Source of the DNA: Pseudomonadota bacterium | GTDB taxonomy: Bacteria > Pseudomonadota > Gammaproteobacteria > Xanthomonadales > Rhodanobacteraceae | DNA: 34,166 nucleotides | NCBI GenBank assembly: GCA_021793195.1 | Contig: JAJYTG010000011.1 | Coordinates: 1 to 34,166 of the forward strand | Reading direction: 5' to 3' | Shown: one piece after another, positions 16,128-26,713 of the stretch | How the letters are laid out: the number at the start of each line of letters is the position of its first letter | Numbering within the stretch: the first letter of the stretch is position 1 | Translations under genes and position numbers: made by a program | The notes under the pieces: generated by a model | The model's database searches: none | The model's input: only the letters and a program-made list of their open reading frames with translations | Told to the model about the DNA's origin: nothing

Positions 16128-18607
16128 CAGAAGACGTCGTAGGCTTTCTTGTCCTGCTTGGGCGTGATCGGCGACTGCGCCTTGAGGCGGTCGTAGTCCT
16201 CGACGCGGAAGATTTCCGGCATCGCCAGCGGATCGTCGGGCGCCGCGGGCAGGCCGGTTTCGCGGTTGATCAGCGCGGTGATGATGCCGGGCGGCATCGG
16301 CAGCGGCGCCGGCGGCTGCCCCTGCAGCGCATCGCCCATCACCTGCATCCAGATCGGCAGTGCCGTGCGCGCGCCGAACTCGCCGTGGCCCAGCGAACCA
16401 TAGTCGTCGAAACCCACCCACACGGTGGTGACGATGTCGGTGTTGAACCCGGAGAACCAGCCGTCGCGGAAATCGTTGGTGCTGCCGGTCTTGCCGGAGA
16501 GGTCGCTGCGTCCCAGCGCCATCGCCGCCACGCCGGTACCGTGGCGGATCACGCTCTGCATCAGCGACGCGATCAGATAGTCGTTGCGCGGGCCGATCAC
16601 ACGCGGCGCCAGTCGCAGCGGTACCGGCCCCTGCAACGGTGCCGGCTGACTGAGGCCGTTGCTCAGCGCCGGCGCCGTGGGCGCGCTGGCGACCGTCGTC
16701 GGGGTGCGCGCTCCGCCGGCCTGGGCGTCCGCCAGCAGGCGCTGCGGGCAGTCGCGGCAGGCGCGTGGCGGATTGGCGATGTACACCGGTTTGCCGTCGC
16801 GGTCGTCGATCTCGCTGACGAAATAGGGATTCACCAGAAAGCCGCCGTTGGCGAACACCGCATAGCCGCGCGCCATTTCCATCGGCGAGACCGATGCCGT
16901 ACCCAGTGACAACGAGAGGTTGTCGGGTATGGCGTCGGGTCGGAAGCCGAAGCGCGTCACGTACTGGCGTGCGTAGGGCACGCCGATGGCGTCCACCAGG
17001 CGAATGGTCACCAGATTCTTCGACTGCGCCAGCGCCTCGCGCAGGCGCATCGGCCCTTCGAACTTGTCGTCGTCGTTGGCTGGCGTCCATTCGCCGTTCT
17101 TGGCCGAGGGGTCTGCAAACACCAATGGCGCGTCATTGATGATCGATGCCGGCGTGAAACCGCGCTGGAAGGCGGCCGAGTACAGGAACGGCTTGAAACT
17201 GGAGCCGGGCTGCCGCGCGATCTGGGTGGCGCGATTGAACTTGCTCTGGGTATAGCTGAAACCGCCGACCAGAGCCTCGATCGCGCCGTCGTCGGGCCGC
17301 AGCGTCACCAGCGCCGCCTGCGCCTTGGGCAATTGCGCCAGCTGCCAGTGACCATCGGCATCCAGCGCCACGCGCACCACGTCGCCGCGCTTGAGCACCT
17401 GATCCACGCGTTTGGGCGCGAGCCCCATGCGGCTGTCGTTGATGTAGGGGCGTGCCCAGGCGACGGCCGCCAGATCAAGGTCCACGGTCTGGCCGTCCGC
17501 CAGGAAGACATGCGCGCGCGCGGCATTGCTCTCGCTGACGATACCCGGGACCAGGCCGGCGACCGGATACAGCGCCGCGAGGGCCCGACTGCGCGCCTGC
17601 GGCCCGCTGCCGGGCGGCAGTTCGACGTGAGCTTCGGGTCCGCGCCAGCCGTGGCGATGATCGTAGGCCAGCAGCTCCGACCGCACCGCGTTGTTGGCAT
17701 CGTTCTGGATGCTGCTGACGATCGTGGTCTTGACCACATAGCCGTCGGTCAGCGCGCGATTGCCCAGTTGCGCGATCGCCGCCAGCCGCGCCATTTCGGC
17801 CACGTAGGGCGCCTCGACCTGGACCGGCGGCTCGTGCGGAAAGGCGTCGTCCGGCTCATGGACGGCCTGCTCGTACTGAGCCTTGCTGATGAAGCCGACC
17901 TCGAGCATGCGGCCCAGCACGTAGTTGCGTCGCTCGACCGCCTTGGGGCGATTGGTGACCGGGTTGCCGGTCGATGGGAACTTGGGCAGCGATGCCAGCA
18001 TCGCGCACTGGGCGATGCTCAGCTGGTCGAGCGTCTTGCCGTAGTAGTACTCGGCGGCTGCGGCCACGCCGTAGGCTCGATGGCCGAGGAAGATCTTGTT
18101 GAGGTAAAGGTCGAGGATCTCGTCCTTGGTCAGCTCGTGCTCGATGCGAAAGGCCAGGAACCACTCCATCAGCTTGCGCGTGTAGCTTTTTTCCGGGCTG
18201 AGGAAGAAGTTGCGCGCCACCTGCTGGGTGATGGTGCTGCCGCCCTGGACCTTTTCGCCGCCACTGATCAGCACGTGCAGCGCGGCGCGCAGGGTGCCCC
18301 AGACGTCGACGCCGGGATGGTGGTAGAAATCGGCGTCCTCGGCGGCCAGAAAGGCGTCTTTGACGTGCGCGGGCACCTGCTGGATCGTTACCGGAATACG
18401 CCGGGTTTCGCCGAACGTGGCGATCAGCTTGCCGTCGGCGCTGACCACGCGCATCGGCACTTGCATCTCGACGTCCTTGAGTATGGCCACCGAGGGCAGG
18501 CGCGGGGCGAGAATCCAGTAGGCGATGCCGAGCGCAGCCGTGCCGAGCACGGCGCCGAGCAGGGTGAGCAGCAGCGCATAGCGCAGCAAACGTTTGAGTA
18601 GGGGCAT
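16127..18607 (-). CDS. mrcA: Penicillin-binding protein 1A (bifunctional transglycosylase/transpeptidase)
   Basis: An 826-residue class A PBP. A single N-terminal membrane anchor (LLLTLLGAVLGTAALGIAYW, about residues 12-31) precedes the glycosyltransferase 51 domain with EDADFYHHPGVD (catalytic Glu, about residue 90), GGSTITQQVARN and RKLMEWFLAFRIE. An inserted OB-like region follows, then the transpeptidase domain with SSFKP (active-site Ser, about 467), SKN and KTGS (about 706). It polymerises and cross-links peptidoglycan at the periplasmic face. The gene is divergent from pilM, a standard neighbourhood also seen for mrcA in E. coli. A TATACT box on the minus strand around 18656-18661 could be its -10, without a convincing -35. 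Confidence 0.95.
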   Translation of the reverse strand: MPLLKRLLRYALLLTLLGAVLGTAALGIAYWILAPRLPSVAILKDVEMQVPMRVVSADGKLIATFGETRRIPVTIQQVPAHVKDAFLAAEDADFYHHPGVDVWGTLRAALHVLISGGEKVQGGSTITQQVARNFFLSPEKSYTRKLMEWFLAFRIEHELTKDEILDLYLNKIFLGHRAYGVAAAAEYYYGKTLDQLSIAQCAMLASLPKFPSTGNPVTNRPKAVERRNYVLGRMLEVGFISKAQYEQAVHEPDDAFPHEPPVQVEAPYVAEMARLAAIAQLGNRALTDGYVVKTTIVSSIQNDANNAVRSELLAYDHRHGWRGPEAHVELPPGSGPQARSRALAALYPVAGLVPGIVSESNAARAHVFLADGQTVDLDLAAVAWARPYINDSRMGLAPKRVDQVLKRGDVVRVALDADGHWQLAQLPKAQAALVTLRPDDGAIEALVGGFSYTQSKFNRATQIARQPGSSFKPFLYSAAFQRGFTPASIINDAPLVFADPSAKNGEWTPANDDDKFEGPMRLREALAQSKNLVTIRLVDAIGVPYARQYVTRFGFRPDAIPDNLSLSLGTASVSPMEMARGYAVFANGGFLVNPYFVSEIDDRDGKPVYIANPPRACRDCPQRLLADAQAGGARTPTTVASAPTAPALSNGLSQPAPLQGPVPLRLAPRVIGPRNDYLIASLMQSVIRHGTGVAAMALGRSDLSGKTGSTNDFRDGWFSGFNTDIVTTVWVGFDDYGSLGHGEFGARTALPIWMQVMGDALQGQPPAPLPMPPGIITALINRETGLPAAPDDPLAMPEIFRVEDYDRLKAQSPITPKQDKKAYDVF

Positions 18608-18721
18608 GGCCGCGGGGAGTGTGATCGCTGTCTAGGCAGGCGGCGGGAAGGGCGGAGTATAGATGCGCAGCCGGTGGCTCGATAGCGCGCTGCGGCTCAC
18701 GGATCGCAGTGTTTGAAATGA

Positions 18722-19899
<1,178 letters not shown>

Positions 19900-19900
<1 letters not shown>

Positions 19901-20511
19901 TGGCGAAGATCAACCTCCTACCCTGGCGTGCCGAACGCCGCAAACAGCGCGAGCGCGAGTTCTTCGTCCAGCTGGGCGTCTCCGCGGCGGCGGCTGTCGT
20001 CGTGCTGATGCTGGCGGTGTCGTGGATGGGCCTGCGCGTCGACAACCAGAACGAGCGCAACGCCTATCTGCAGGGCGAGATCAAGCAGGTCGACGCCAAG
20101 ATCGCGGAGATCAAGGACCTCGAGAAGACCCGGTCCCGGCTGCTGGCGCGCAAGGACATCATCGAGCAGCTGCAGGCCAATCGCTCGCAGATGGTCCACC
20201 TGTTCGACGAGCTGGTGAAGCGCACCCCTGACAGCGTGCGGCTGACGGCGATGAAACAGACCGGCAACAAGCTGGTGCTGGACGGCGTGGCCCAGTCCAA
20301 CGCGAGTGTCGCGACCTACATGCGCAACATCGAAGCCTCGCCATGGCTGGGCCCGGCCGACCTGACCAAGACCGAAAAGGAAAAGGGCAACAGCAGCGTC
20401 ATGCCCTACGTGTTCGGTCTCGATGTCACCCTGTCCCGGCCCAAGCCCAAGGATGACGGCAGCGCCGCCGCCCAGATGGCGGCGCCGGTGAAGGGAGGGG
20501 CCAAGCCGTGA
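19900..20511 (+). CDS. pilN: Type IV pilus assembly protein PilN
   Basis: A 203-residue bitopic inner-membrane protein. The short cytoplasmic tail AKINLLPWR is the conserved PilM-binding INLLPWR motif; a transmembrane helix follows (about residues 27-45, VSAAAAVVVLMLAVSWMGL), then a coiled coil (about 50-100, NERNAYLQGEIKQVDAKI) and a ferredoxin-like periplasmic domain. It ends with a charged Ala/Lys tail. PilN pairs with PilO. ATG 19900 overlaps the pilM stop as TGATG, and its own stop overlaps pilO. Confidence 0.94.
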
Positions 20512-21176
20512 GCTTCCTTGACGACTTCCGCAATCTCGATCGCAACAACATCGGCGGGTGGCCCAACTCGGCCAAGCGCACCTTCACCGTGCTGGTGTTC
20601 GTGCTGATCCTCTTTTTCGGCTGGTGGTTCAAGATCAGTGATCAGCAGGACCAGCTTGGCAGCCTGCGGCAAAAGGAAACCCAGCTCAGACAGGAATTCG
20701 TGCAGAAACAGGCGAAGGCGGCCAATCTCGACGCGCTCAAGCAGCAGCTCAGCGAAATGCAGGACATGCTGCGGCAGATGCTGCGGCAGCTGCCGAGCAA
20801 GACCGAGATGCCCGAGTTGCTGGTGGACATCTCGCAGACGGCGCTCTCGGCCGGCCTCGAGACCGACTTGTTCCAGCCCGGTCCGGAGACAGTCAAGGAG
20901 TTCTACGCCGAGAAGCCGATCCAGCTGCGCATGATCGGCACCTACAACCAGTTCGGCACCTTCATCAGCGGCGTGGCTTCGTTGCCCCGGGTAGTGATCC
21001 TGACCATGCACGATGTGTCGTTGCGCCCGGTGCAGGGTACCGCCAACGGCAAGCTGCCCACCAACGGACTGCTGCTGCTCGAGGGCACCGTCAAGACCTA
21101 CCGCTATCTGGACGAGGACGAGACCCAGGCGGCCGACAAGGCCGCGCAGGGCTCGCCCGCCAAGGGAGGGAAGTGA
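20508..21176 (+). CDS. pilO: Type IV pilus assembly protein PilO
   Basis: A 222-residue bitopic inner-membrane protein with one helix (FTVLVFVLILFFGWWFKI, about residues 22-39), a heptad-rich coiled coil (QQDQLGSLRQKETQLRQEF and on to about residue 95), and a periplasmic domain with LVDISQTALSAGLETDLFQP and GTYNQFGTFISGVASLPRVV as in PilO. It heterodimerises with PilN and positions PilP. It starts at GTG 20508, overlapping the pilN stop by four bases. Confidence 0.94.
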   Translation: MSFLDDFRNLDRNNIGGWPNSAKRTFTVLVFVLILFFGWWFKISDQQDQLGSLRQKETQLRQEFVQKQAKAANLDALKQQLSEMQDMLRQMLRQLPSKTEMPELLVDISQTALSAGLETDLFQPGPETVKEFYAEKPIQLRMIGTYNQFGTFISGVASLPRVVILTMHDVSLRPVQGTANGKLPTNGLLLLEGTVKTYRYLDEDETQAADKAAQGSPAKGGK

Positions 21177-21178
21177 GC

Positions 21179-21703
21179 ATGAAGCTTGCACTCGCCCGTA
21201 TCCTGCTCGCTGCCGGCCTGCTCTCCACGCTTGCCGGCTGTACCCGCGGCATGAGCGACCTGCGCGAATGGGTCGCGCAGCAGAAGGCCATGAAGGGCGC
21301 GCCGCTGCAACCGCTGCCGGTGGTCAAGACCTTCGAGACCTTCACCTACAACGACCAGGATCAACGCGACCCGTTCAGCCCCAGTCCGATCGAGCTCAAC
21401 GGCTACGGCAACAACGGCAACGGTCCGCGGCCGGACGCCAACCGGCCGAAGCAGCCGCTGGAGGCGTTCCCGCTGGATTCGCTGAAGATGGTCGGCACGA
21501 TCGGTACCGGCACCAACATCGAAGCCCTGATCAAGGACCCGACCGGCGTGATTCATCGTGTTCACCGCAACAACTACCTCGGCCAGAATGATGGACATGT
21601 CACCGACATCACGCTGGACCATGTCGATCTGACCGAGTTGATTCCGAACGGCAATGGCGGCTGGATGGAGCGTCAGGCCACTATCGCGCTGAGCGGCCAA
21701 TAG
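21179..21703 (+). CDS. pilP: Type IV pilus lipoprotein PilP
   Basis: A 174-residue lipoprotein of the alignment complex. The signal sequence MKLALARILLAAGLLSTLAG ends in a lipobox LAGC, and the mature part contains DQRDPFSPSP and then LDSLKMVGTIGTG, the HR/PilP domain that docks on PilQ. ATG 21179 is chosen over GTG 21173: the GGGAGGG ribosome-binding site at 21164-21170 is eight bases from the ATG and only two from the GTG. It is inner-membrane anchored and links PilNO to the secretin. Confidence 0.92.
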   Translation: MKLALARILLAAGLLSTLAGCTRGMSDLREWVAQQKAMKGAPLQPLPVVKTFETFTYNDQDQRDPFSPSPIELNGYGNNGNGPRPDANRPKQPLEAFPLDSLKMVGTIGTGTNIEALIKDPTGVIHRVHRNNYLGQNDGHVTDITLDHVDLTELIPNGNGGWMERQATIALSGQ

Positions 21704-21717
21704 GACCCTGTGGGGGG

Positions 21718-24000
21718 ATGTACATGACGACGAAAGCCACTCGTGATCCGGCCCGCGTCGCACGCCGCCTGTCTGGTGCGTTGCGTCGCGTGATGCTGGC
21801 CATGGTCCTGCTCGCGGGCGCCGGGCTCGCATGCGGCGCGCGCGCCGAGAGCGTGCTCAAGGACATCAGCTACCAGGCCATGCCCGGTGGCAGGATCGAC
21901 CTGACGCTGAAGTTCAGCGGTGGCGTGCCCGCGCCGAAGATCTTCACCACCGACAATCCGCCACGCATCGCGGTCGATCTGGCAAATACCCAGGTGGGCT
22001 TGGCCAAGCGGCGCGTGGAGATCGGCACCGGTTCCACCTCCAGCGTCACCGCGGTCTCGGCCGGCGGCCGCACCCGCGTGGTGGTCGATCTGTTCCACAG
22101 CTCCAGTTACACCACGCACGTCGAGGGCGACAGTCTGGTGATGAGCATCGCCAACGGCATGACCGGGGCGGCGGCGGCCAGCGCGGCCTACAGCGATCCG
22201 AGCAAGATGCTCGCCAGCGCCACGGCCAGCGTCGGCAACATCGACTTCCGCCGCGGCAGCAACGGCTCCGGCGAGGTGGTGGTCAGTTTCGAGGGCAACG
22301 GCGCCAGCGCCGACATGCATCGCGAAGGCGACCGCGTGATCGTCGACTTCAGCAACGTCAAGCTGCCGGAAAAGCTGGCCCAGCGCCTTGACGTCAATGA
22401 CTTCGCCACGCCGGTCAGTTCGGTTGTTACCCGGCCGCGACCCAATGGCGCGCGCATGGAGATCGCCACCCACGGCGTGATCGAGCCCTCGGCCTACCAG
22501 ACCGGCAACCAGTACGTGGTCGAGATCGCGCCCAAGAAGGCCGAGCAGCAGCAGGGTGTGCTGGGCAAGGTCGAGGAACCGAAGTTTTCCGGCAGCCGCG
22601 TCACCTTCAATTTCCAGGACATCCCGACGCGCTCGGTGCTGCAGCTGCTGGCCGATGTCTCCAACCTCAACATCGTCGCTTCCGACTCGGTCGGCGGCAG
22701 TGTCACCCTGCGCCTGGTCAACGTGCCCTGGGATCAGGCCCTGGCCGTGGTGTTGCGCGCCAAAAACCTCGACATGCGCAAGACCGGCAACGTGATCTGG
22801 GTCGCGCCGCAGACCGAAATCGCGCAATACGAACAGAATCTCGCCAATGCGCGCATGCAGGCCGAGCAGGCGCAGCCGCTGGTCACCGACTACATCCCGA
22901 TCAGCTACGGCAAGGCCGCCGACATCGCCAAGCTGCTGACGCAGAAAAGCCTGCAGAGCAATTCGGCCGGCGCCGGTGGCGCCGTCGGCAACCGCGGCTT
23001 CCTCTCGGCGCGCGGCAGCGTGTCCTACGACGACCGCACCAATACCCTGCTGGTCAGCGACATCCCGGAGAAGATCCGCGAAATCCGCGCACTCGTGGCG
23101 GTGCTGGACAAGCCGGTGCAGCAGGTGCTGATCGAGTCGCGCATCGTGATCGCCACCGACAGCTTCGCGCGCGATCTCGGCGCCAAGTTCGGCATGACGG
23201 GCTTCCGGACCCAGCCCAGCGGTCAGATTCTCAGCACGGGCGCGACGATCGGTGACACGGCAAGCCTGAGCCAGAGCATCGCCGCGCAACAGACGGTGAT
23301 CAACCAGAACAACCTCAACGCCGCCTATGCCGCGCAGCAGGGCACCGTCCCGGCGCAGCCGACGCTGCCGCCCGCGATCACCTTCCCGGGTGGCCTCAAC
23401 GTCAACCTGCCGGCCACCCCCGCCGCGGGCAGCTTCGGTCTGGCCATCCTGGGCTCGAACTACCTGCTCGATCTCGAGCTCTCGGCGATGCAGACCGAAG
23501 GCCGCGGTGAGGTGATCTCCAGCCCGCGCGTGATCACCGCCAGCCAGCAGGAAGCCGTGATCAAGCAGGGCCAGGAGATCGGCTACGTCACCTTCCAGAA
23601 CACCGGGGGCGGCGCCGGTGCCGGCACCGCGACCGTGCAGTTCAAGGACGCCGTGCTGCAGCTCAAGGTGACGCCGACCATCACCGCCGACAATCGCGTC
23701 TATCTGCAGATCAACGTCAAGAAGGACGCGCTCGCCGGCTTCGTCAACAATCCGGGCGGTGGCCAGGTGCCGCAGATCGACACTCGCGAGATCAACACCT
23801 CGGTGCTGGTCGACAATGGTCAGACCGTGGTCCTGGGCGGCATCTACGAGGTCAGCAAGCAGGAAAACCTGACCAAGGTACCGGGCCTCGGCGACATTCC
23901 CGGCCTCGGCGTGTTGTTCCGCAACAAGCAGCGCACCAACACCAAGGCCGAACTGCTGATCTTCGTCACCCCGAAGATCCTCGGCGAAAACATGAAGTAG
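21718..24000 (+). CDS. pilQ: Type IV pilus secretin PilQ
   Basis: A 760-residue outer-membrane secretin. An N-terminal signal (about residues 24-42) is followed by two AMIN domains, which bind peptidoglycan (about 45-120 and 165-230), a secretin/TonB short N-terminal domain (FNFQDIPTRSVLQLLADVSN, about 295-362), a secretin N1 domain, and the multimerising secretin core (VISSPRVITASQQEAVIKQG to about 755) with VPGLGDIPGLGVLFRN, the classic secretin signature. A Gln/Pro-rich insert (AAQQTVINQNNLNAAYAAQQ) precedes the core. It forms the gate through which the pilus leaves the cell. ATG 21718 or 21724 could start it. Confidence 0.96.
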   Translation: MYMTTKATRDPARVARRLSGALRRVMLAMVLLAGAGLACGARAESVLKDISYQAMPGGRIDLTLKFSGGVPAPKIFTTDNPPRIAVDLANTQVGLAKRRVEIGTGSTSSVTAVSAGGRTRVVVDLFHSSSYTTHVEGDSLVMSIANGMTGAAAASAAYSDPSKMLASATASVGNIDFRRGSNGSGEVVVSFEGNGASADMHREGDRVIVDFSNVKLPEKLAQRLDVNDFATPVSSVVTRPRPNGARMEIATHGVIEPSAYQTGNQYVVEIAPKKAEQQQGVLGKVEEPKFSGSRVTFNFQDIPTRSVLQLLADVSNLNIVASDSVGGSVTLRLVNVPWDQALAVVLRAKNLDMRKTGNVIWVAPQTEIAQYEQNLANARMQAEQAQPLVTDYIPISYGKAADIAKLLTQKSLQSNSAGAGGAVGNRGFLSARGSVSYDDRTNTLLVSDIPEKIREIRALVAVLDKPVQQVLIESRIVIATDSFARDLGAKFGMTGFRTQPSGQILSTGATIGDTASLSQSIAAQQTVINQNNLNAAYAAQQGTVPAQPTLPPAITFPGGLNVNLPATPAAGSFGLAILGSNYLLDLELSAMQTEGRGEVISSPRVITASQQEAVIKQGQEIGYVTFQNTGGGAGAGTATVQFKDAVLQLKVTPTITADNRVYLQINVKKDALAGFVNNPGGGQVPQIDTREINTSVLVDNGQTVVLGGIYEVSKQENLTKVPGLGDIPGLGVLFRNKQRTNTKAELLIFVTPKILGENMK

Positions 24001-24020
24001 ACCGCTTTGCAGTGGTGCGA

Positions 24021-24046
24021 CCGGGGGCGGCTGCGGCCGCCCTCGG
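24021..24046 (+). terminator. Terminator hairpin after pilQ
   Basis: CCGGGGGCGGC pairs with GCCGCCCTCGG over 11 positions (one G-T pair) with a four-base loop, 20 bases past the pilQ stop, followed by CGTTTCC. It marks the likely end of the pilMNOPQ operon. Confidence 0.6.
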
Positions 24047-24127
24047 CGTTTCCGCGGCCGGCAGGCTGTGCCCGACCTGTCGCGACCGCATTGGCAACGC
24101 TTGCGATGACCGCGGCGGACACCGACT

Positions 24128-24604
24128 ATGGCGGCCATGCCCGGCAGCTACGACCATGATTTCGGCTTTCTGATCAGCGACGTCGCGCGTCTGGTGCGCA
24201 AGCATTTCGATCGCCGCGCCGCCTGCCACGGTCTGACCCGGGTGCAGTGGCGCGCATTGCGCCGGCTGTTTCGCAGCGAGGGCATCACCCAGGCCGCGCT
24301 GGCCGAGCAGCTGGAAATCGAGCCGATCGCGGTCGGGCGCGTGCTCGATCGCCTGCAGGCCGCGGGTTTCGTCGAGCGTCGCGCCGATCCTGCCGATCGC
24401 CGCGTCTGGCGTCTGCACCTGACCGCACGTGCGCGCGAAGTCGCTACCGACATGGAGCGCATCGGCTACGAGGTGCGGAGTGACATTGCGCAAGGCATCC
24501 CCGCCAGCGAACTGGCGGCGATGATCGCGTTGCTTGAGCGGCTCAAGGAGCGCCTGCAGCTACTGGACCAGGACGGCCATGATGACGACCCCGCCATGCC
24601 CTGA
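24128..24604 (+). CDS. MarR-family transcriptional regulator
   Basis: A 158-residue winged-helix regulator. The recognition region is ITQAALAEQLEIEPIAVGRVLDRLQAAGFVERR, followed by the wing ADPADRRVWRLHLTARA, the MarR DxRxxxxxLT pattern. Flanking helices form the dimer interface. Targets are unknown: the usual EmrAB-type efflux genes are not adjacent, and the next gene is an RNA methyltransferase. No clear ribosome-binding site precedes ATG 24128, and ATG 24137 is an alternative. Its TGA stop is in the same frame as the following gene. Confidence 0.88.
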   Translation: MAAMPGSYDHDFGFLISDVARLVRKHFDRRAACHGLTRVQWRALRRLFRSEGITQAALAEQLEIEPIAVGRVLDRLQAAGFVERRADPADRRVWRLHLTARAREVATDMERIGYEVRSDIAQGIPASELAAMIALLERLKERLQLLDQDGHDDDPAMP

Positions 24605-24640
24605 TACGACCTGCGCCGGTGCGCGCCAGGCGGCATCCGC

Positions 24641-25456
24641 TTGCGCCCGCTGACGCGGCCACCGGGTGCCGGCTCCGGCCGTCGCGCGTCCGGTCCGGCC
24701 CGGATCCCGGTTGCGCGCAACGCCGAGGTTCGCCTGCACGGCCTCAACGCCTGCCTGCTGGCGTTTGCACGACGTCCGCAGGATCTGCGCAAGGCGTGGC
24801 TGCTGGAGTCGCGTCTGCCGGCCTTCAAGCCGTTGCTGGCCTGGTGCGTGCACCAGCGTCTCGGCTACCGCGTGGTCGATGCCGACGAGCTGGCACGCAT
24901 CAGCGGCAGCGCGCATCACGAGGGCATCTGCCTGGCGATGGCACCATTGGGCGAACTGACGCTGGACGCCGGCATCGGCCGCATGCCGTCGGGTCCCGCG
25001 CTGCTGGCGGTGCTCGCAGGCGTGGGCAATCCGCACAATCTCGGCGCACTGCTGCGCAGCGGCGCGCACTTTGGTCTGGCCGGCGTGGTACTGGACGCGA
25101 ATGATCCGCTGACGCTGTCGGGCGCCGCCGCGCGCGTCGCCGAGGGCGGCGCCGAGGCTGTGCCGCTGCTGCGTGCCCGAACCGGCGAGGAGGTCGCGGT
25201 CACGCTGCGCGCCGCCGGCTTCGCCCTGGCGGCGACGGTGCCGCGTGCCGGCCAGTCGTTGTTCGACGCCGACTTGCCGGCGCGCACCGCGCTGGTATTC
25301 GGCGCCGAGGGCGACGGCTTGAGTGCGGCGCTGGTCGCGGCGGCGGACATGCGGCTGACCATTCCCGGCAGTGGCGCGGTCGAAAGCCTGAACATCGCGT
25401 CCAGCGCGGCGGTGTGTTTTGCCGAGTGGCGCCGACAGCACCCGGCGGCGTCCTGA
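24641..25456 (+). CDS. SpoU/TrmH-family RNA 2'-O-methyltransferase
   Basis: A protein of about 271 residues with an RNA-binding SpoU substrate domain (about residues 26-100, EVRLHGLNACLLAFARRP) and the knotted SPOUT methyltransferase domain. All three motifs are visible: GVGNPHNLGALLRSG (motif 1), ALVFGAEGDGLS (motif 2) and LTIPGSGAVESLNIASSAAV (motif 3). This resembles YfiF/RlmB-type enzymes; the RNA target cannot be told. No ATG or GTG occurs before the domain, so TTG 24641 is the likely start, supported by AGGCGG seven bases upstream. It lies 36 bases after the MarR gene in the same frame. Confidence 0.88.
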   Translation: MRPLTRPPGAGSGRRASGPARIPVARNAEVRLHGLNACLLAFARRPQDLRKAWLLESRLPAFKPLLAWCVHQRLGYRVVDADELARISGSAHHEGICLAMAPLGELTLDAGIGRMPSGPALLAVLAGVGNPHNLGALLRSGAHFGLAGVVLDANDPLTLSGAAARVAEGGAEAVPLLRARTGEEVAVTLRAAGFALAATVPRAGQSLFDADLPARTALVFGAEGDGLSAALVAAADMRLTIPGSGAVESLNIASSAAVCFAEWRRQHPAAS

Positions 25457-25479
25457 TAGTCTGCGATCGCGGTGACTAT
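25456..25479. terminator. Possible bidirectional terminator between convergent genes
   Basis: ATAGTC and GACTAT are inverted around the palindrome GCGATCGC in the short gap between the methyltransferase and mscL stops. The stem overlaps both coding ends. Tentative. Confidence 0.35.
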
Positions 25480-25865
25480 TTCTTCAGCAGATCGCGGATC
25501 TCGGTCAGCAGCGCGACCTCCGCGGGCGGAGCGGCGGGCGCGGCTTCCTGCTTCTTGACCAGCCGGTTCATCAGCTTGATCACCAGAAAGATGGCGAACG
25601 CCACGATCACGAACTGGATGAGGGTGTTGATGAAGCCGCCGATGCCGATCGCGACCTCGCCCTTGCCGTTGACCGCATCCTTGAGCACCCACTTCCAGGC
25701 CGAAAAATCCACGCCGCCGATCAGCAGGCCGATCGGCGGCATGATCACCTGATCGACCAGTGCGGTGACGATCTTGCCGAAGGCGGCGCCGATGACCACG
25801 CCCACGGCCAGGTCCATGACATTGCCGCGCATGGCGAACTGCTTGAACTCGACGAACAGGCTCAT
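25476..25865 (-). CDS. mscL: Large-conductance mechanosensitive channel MscL
   Basis: A 129-residue channel subunit that opens under membrane tension on hypo-osmotic shock. It starts [20 protein letters not shown], the conserved N-terminal helix and TM1, with the pore-lining [18 protein letters not shown] periplasmic loop follows, then TM2 ([20 protein letters not shown]), an Ala/Pro linker and the C-terminal helix LLTEIRDLL. Length is typical. ATG 25865 has GGGGA upstream. Confidence 0.96.
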   Translation of the reverse strand: MSLFVEFKQFAMRGNVMDLAVGVVIGAAFGKIVTALVDQVIMPPIGLLIGGVDFSAWKWVLKDAVNGKGEVAIGIGGFINTLIQFVIVAFAIFLVIKLMNRLVKKQEAAPAAPPAEVALLTEIRDLLKK

Positions 25866-25942
25866 GGCGATAGTCCCCGTTGCGCCGCCCCGATGCGGCG
25901 CGGAGACTTTAACCCAGGCATGCATCGAAGCGGGGGCATGCC

Positions 25943-26629
25943 TCAGATCATGCCGCCCTCGAGCAGCGCGATGTCGCCAAGCGTCGCGCGGAAATGATCC
26001 CCGCGATGCAGTGCGGCGACCCCGGCGGGCGTGCCGGTGAAGATCAGATCGCCGGGCGACAGCGTCCACAGTTTCGAAAGTTCGTGGATCGTTTCGGCGA
26101 CGTTGAAGACCATCGCGTCGATGTCGGTGCGCTGCCGAACGGCACCGTTGACCACCAGCTTCAGTTCGACATGAGCCGGATGTCCGATGATGGCAGCGGG
26201 ATGCAGGGCGGACACCGGCGCCGAGTGGTCGAAGGCCTTGGCGGAGTCCCACGGCATGCCGGCCTTCTTGGCCGCGGCCTGCAGGTCGCGGCGGGTGAGA
26301 TCGAGGCCGACGCCATAGCCGAACACGTGAGCGAGCGCATGCTCCACCGCGATGTCGCGCCCACCCCGGGCCAGCGCCACCACCATCTCGACCTCGTGGT
26401 GCAGATCGGTGGTGGCGGGCGGATAAGGCACGTCGGCACCGTCGGTCACGACCGCGTCGGCGGGCTTGAGAAAGAACACCGGTTGCGCGCGGTCGACGGT
26501 CATGCCCATCTCGCGGGCGTGATCGGCGTAATTGCGGCCGATGCAGTAGATGCGATGGACCGGAAAGCGCTCGCTGCGGTCGGCGATCGGCAGGCTCGCC
26601 GTGGCGGGCAGTTCGAACAGATGGCTCAT
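25943..26629 (-). CDS. Fumarylacetoacetate hydrolase family protein
   Basis: A 228-residue FAH-fold enzyme. The sequence [15 protein letters not shown] is the usual family entry, [11 protein letters not shown] supplies the two metal-binding glutamates and [12 protein letters not shown] the metal-binding aspartate; [13 protein letters not shown] is the conserved C-terminal loop. Relatives include fumarylpyruvate and acylpyruvate hydrolases and oxaloacetate decarboxylases; the exact substrate is not decidable. ATG 26629 is used; the 299-residue ORF in the track runs upstream through non-coding tandem repeats and is an artefact. No clear Shine-Dalgarno is seen. Confidence 0.9.
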   Translation of the reverse strand: MSHLFELPATASLPIADRSERFPVHRIYCIGRNYADHAREMGMTVDRAQPVFFLKPADAVVTDGADVPYPPATTDLHHEVEMVVALARGGRDIAVEHALAHVFGYGVGLDLTRRDLQAAAKKAGMPWDSAKAFDHSAPVSALHPAAIIGHPAHVELKLVVNGAVRQRTDIDAMVFNVAETIHELSKLWTLSPGDLIFTGTPAGVAALHRGDHFRATLGDIALLEGGMI

Positions 26630-26680
26630 GGTCTGGTGGTGCTCGTGGCGGACCGCACGATGGTAGTACGCCGGAAGCGA

Positions 26681-26701
26681 TGAGCGGTGAGCGGTGAGCG
26701 G
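26681..26701. repeat. TGAGCGG heptanucleotide x3
   Basis: Three exact consecutive TGAGCGG units upstream of the FAH-family gene. Confidence 0.85.
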
Positions 26702-26713
26702 AAAGAGCAGGCT

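Noticed and set aside
21673-24138. 821-residue minus-strand ORF opposite pilQ
   Set aside because: Antisense to a complete secretin gene, with repetitive charged composition and no domain; a coding-bias shadow.
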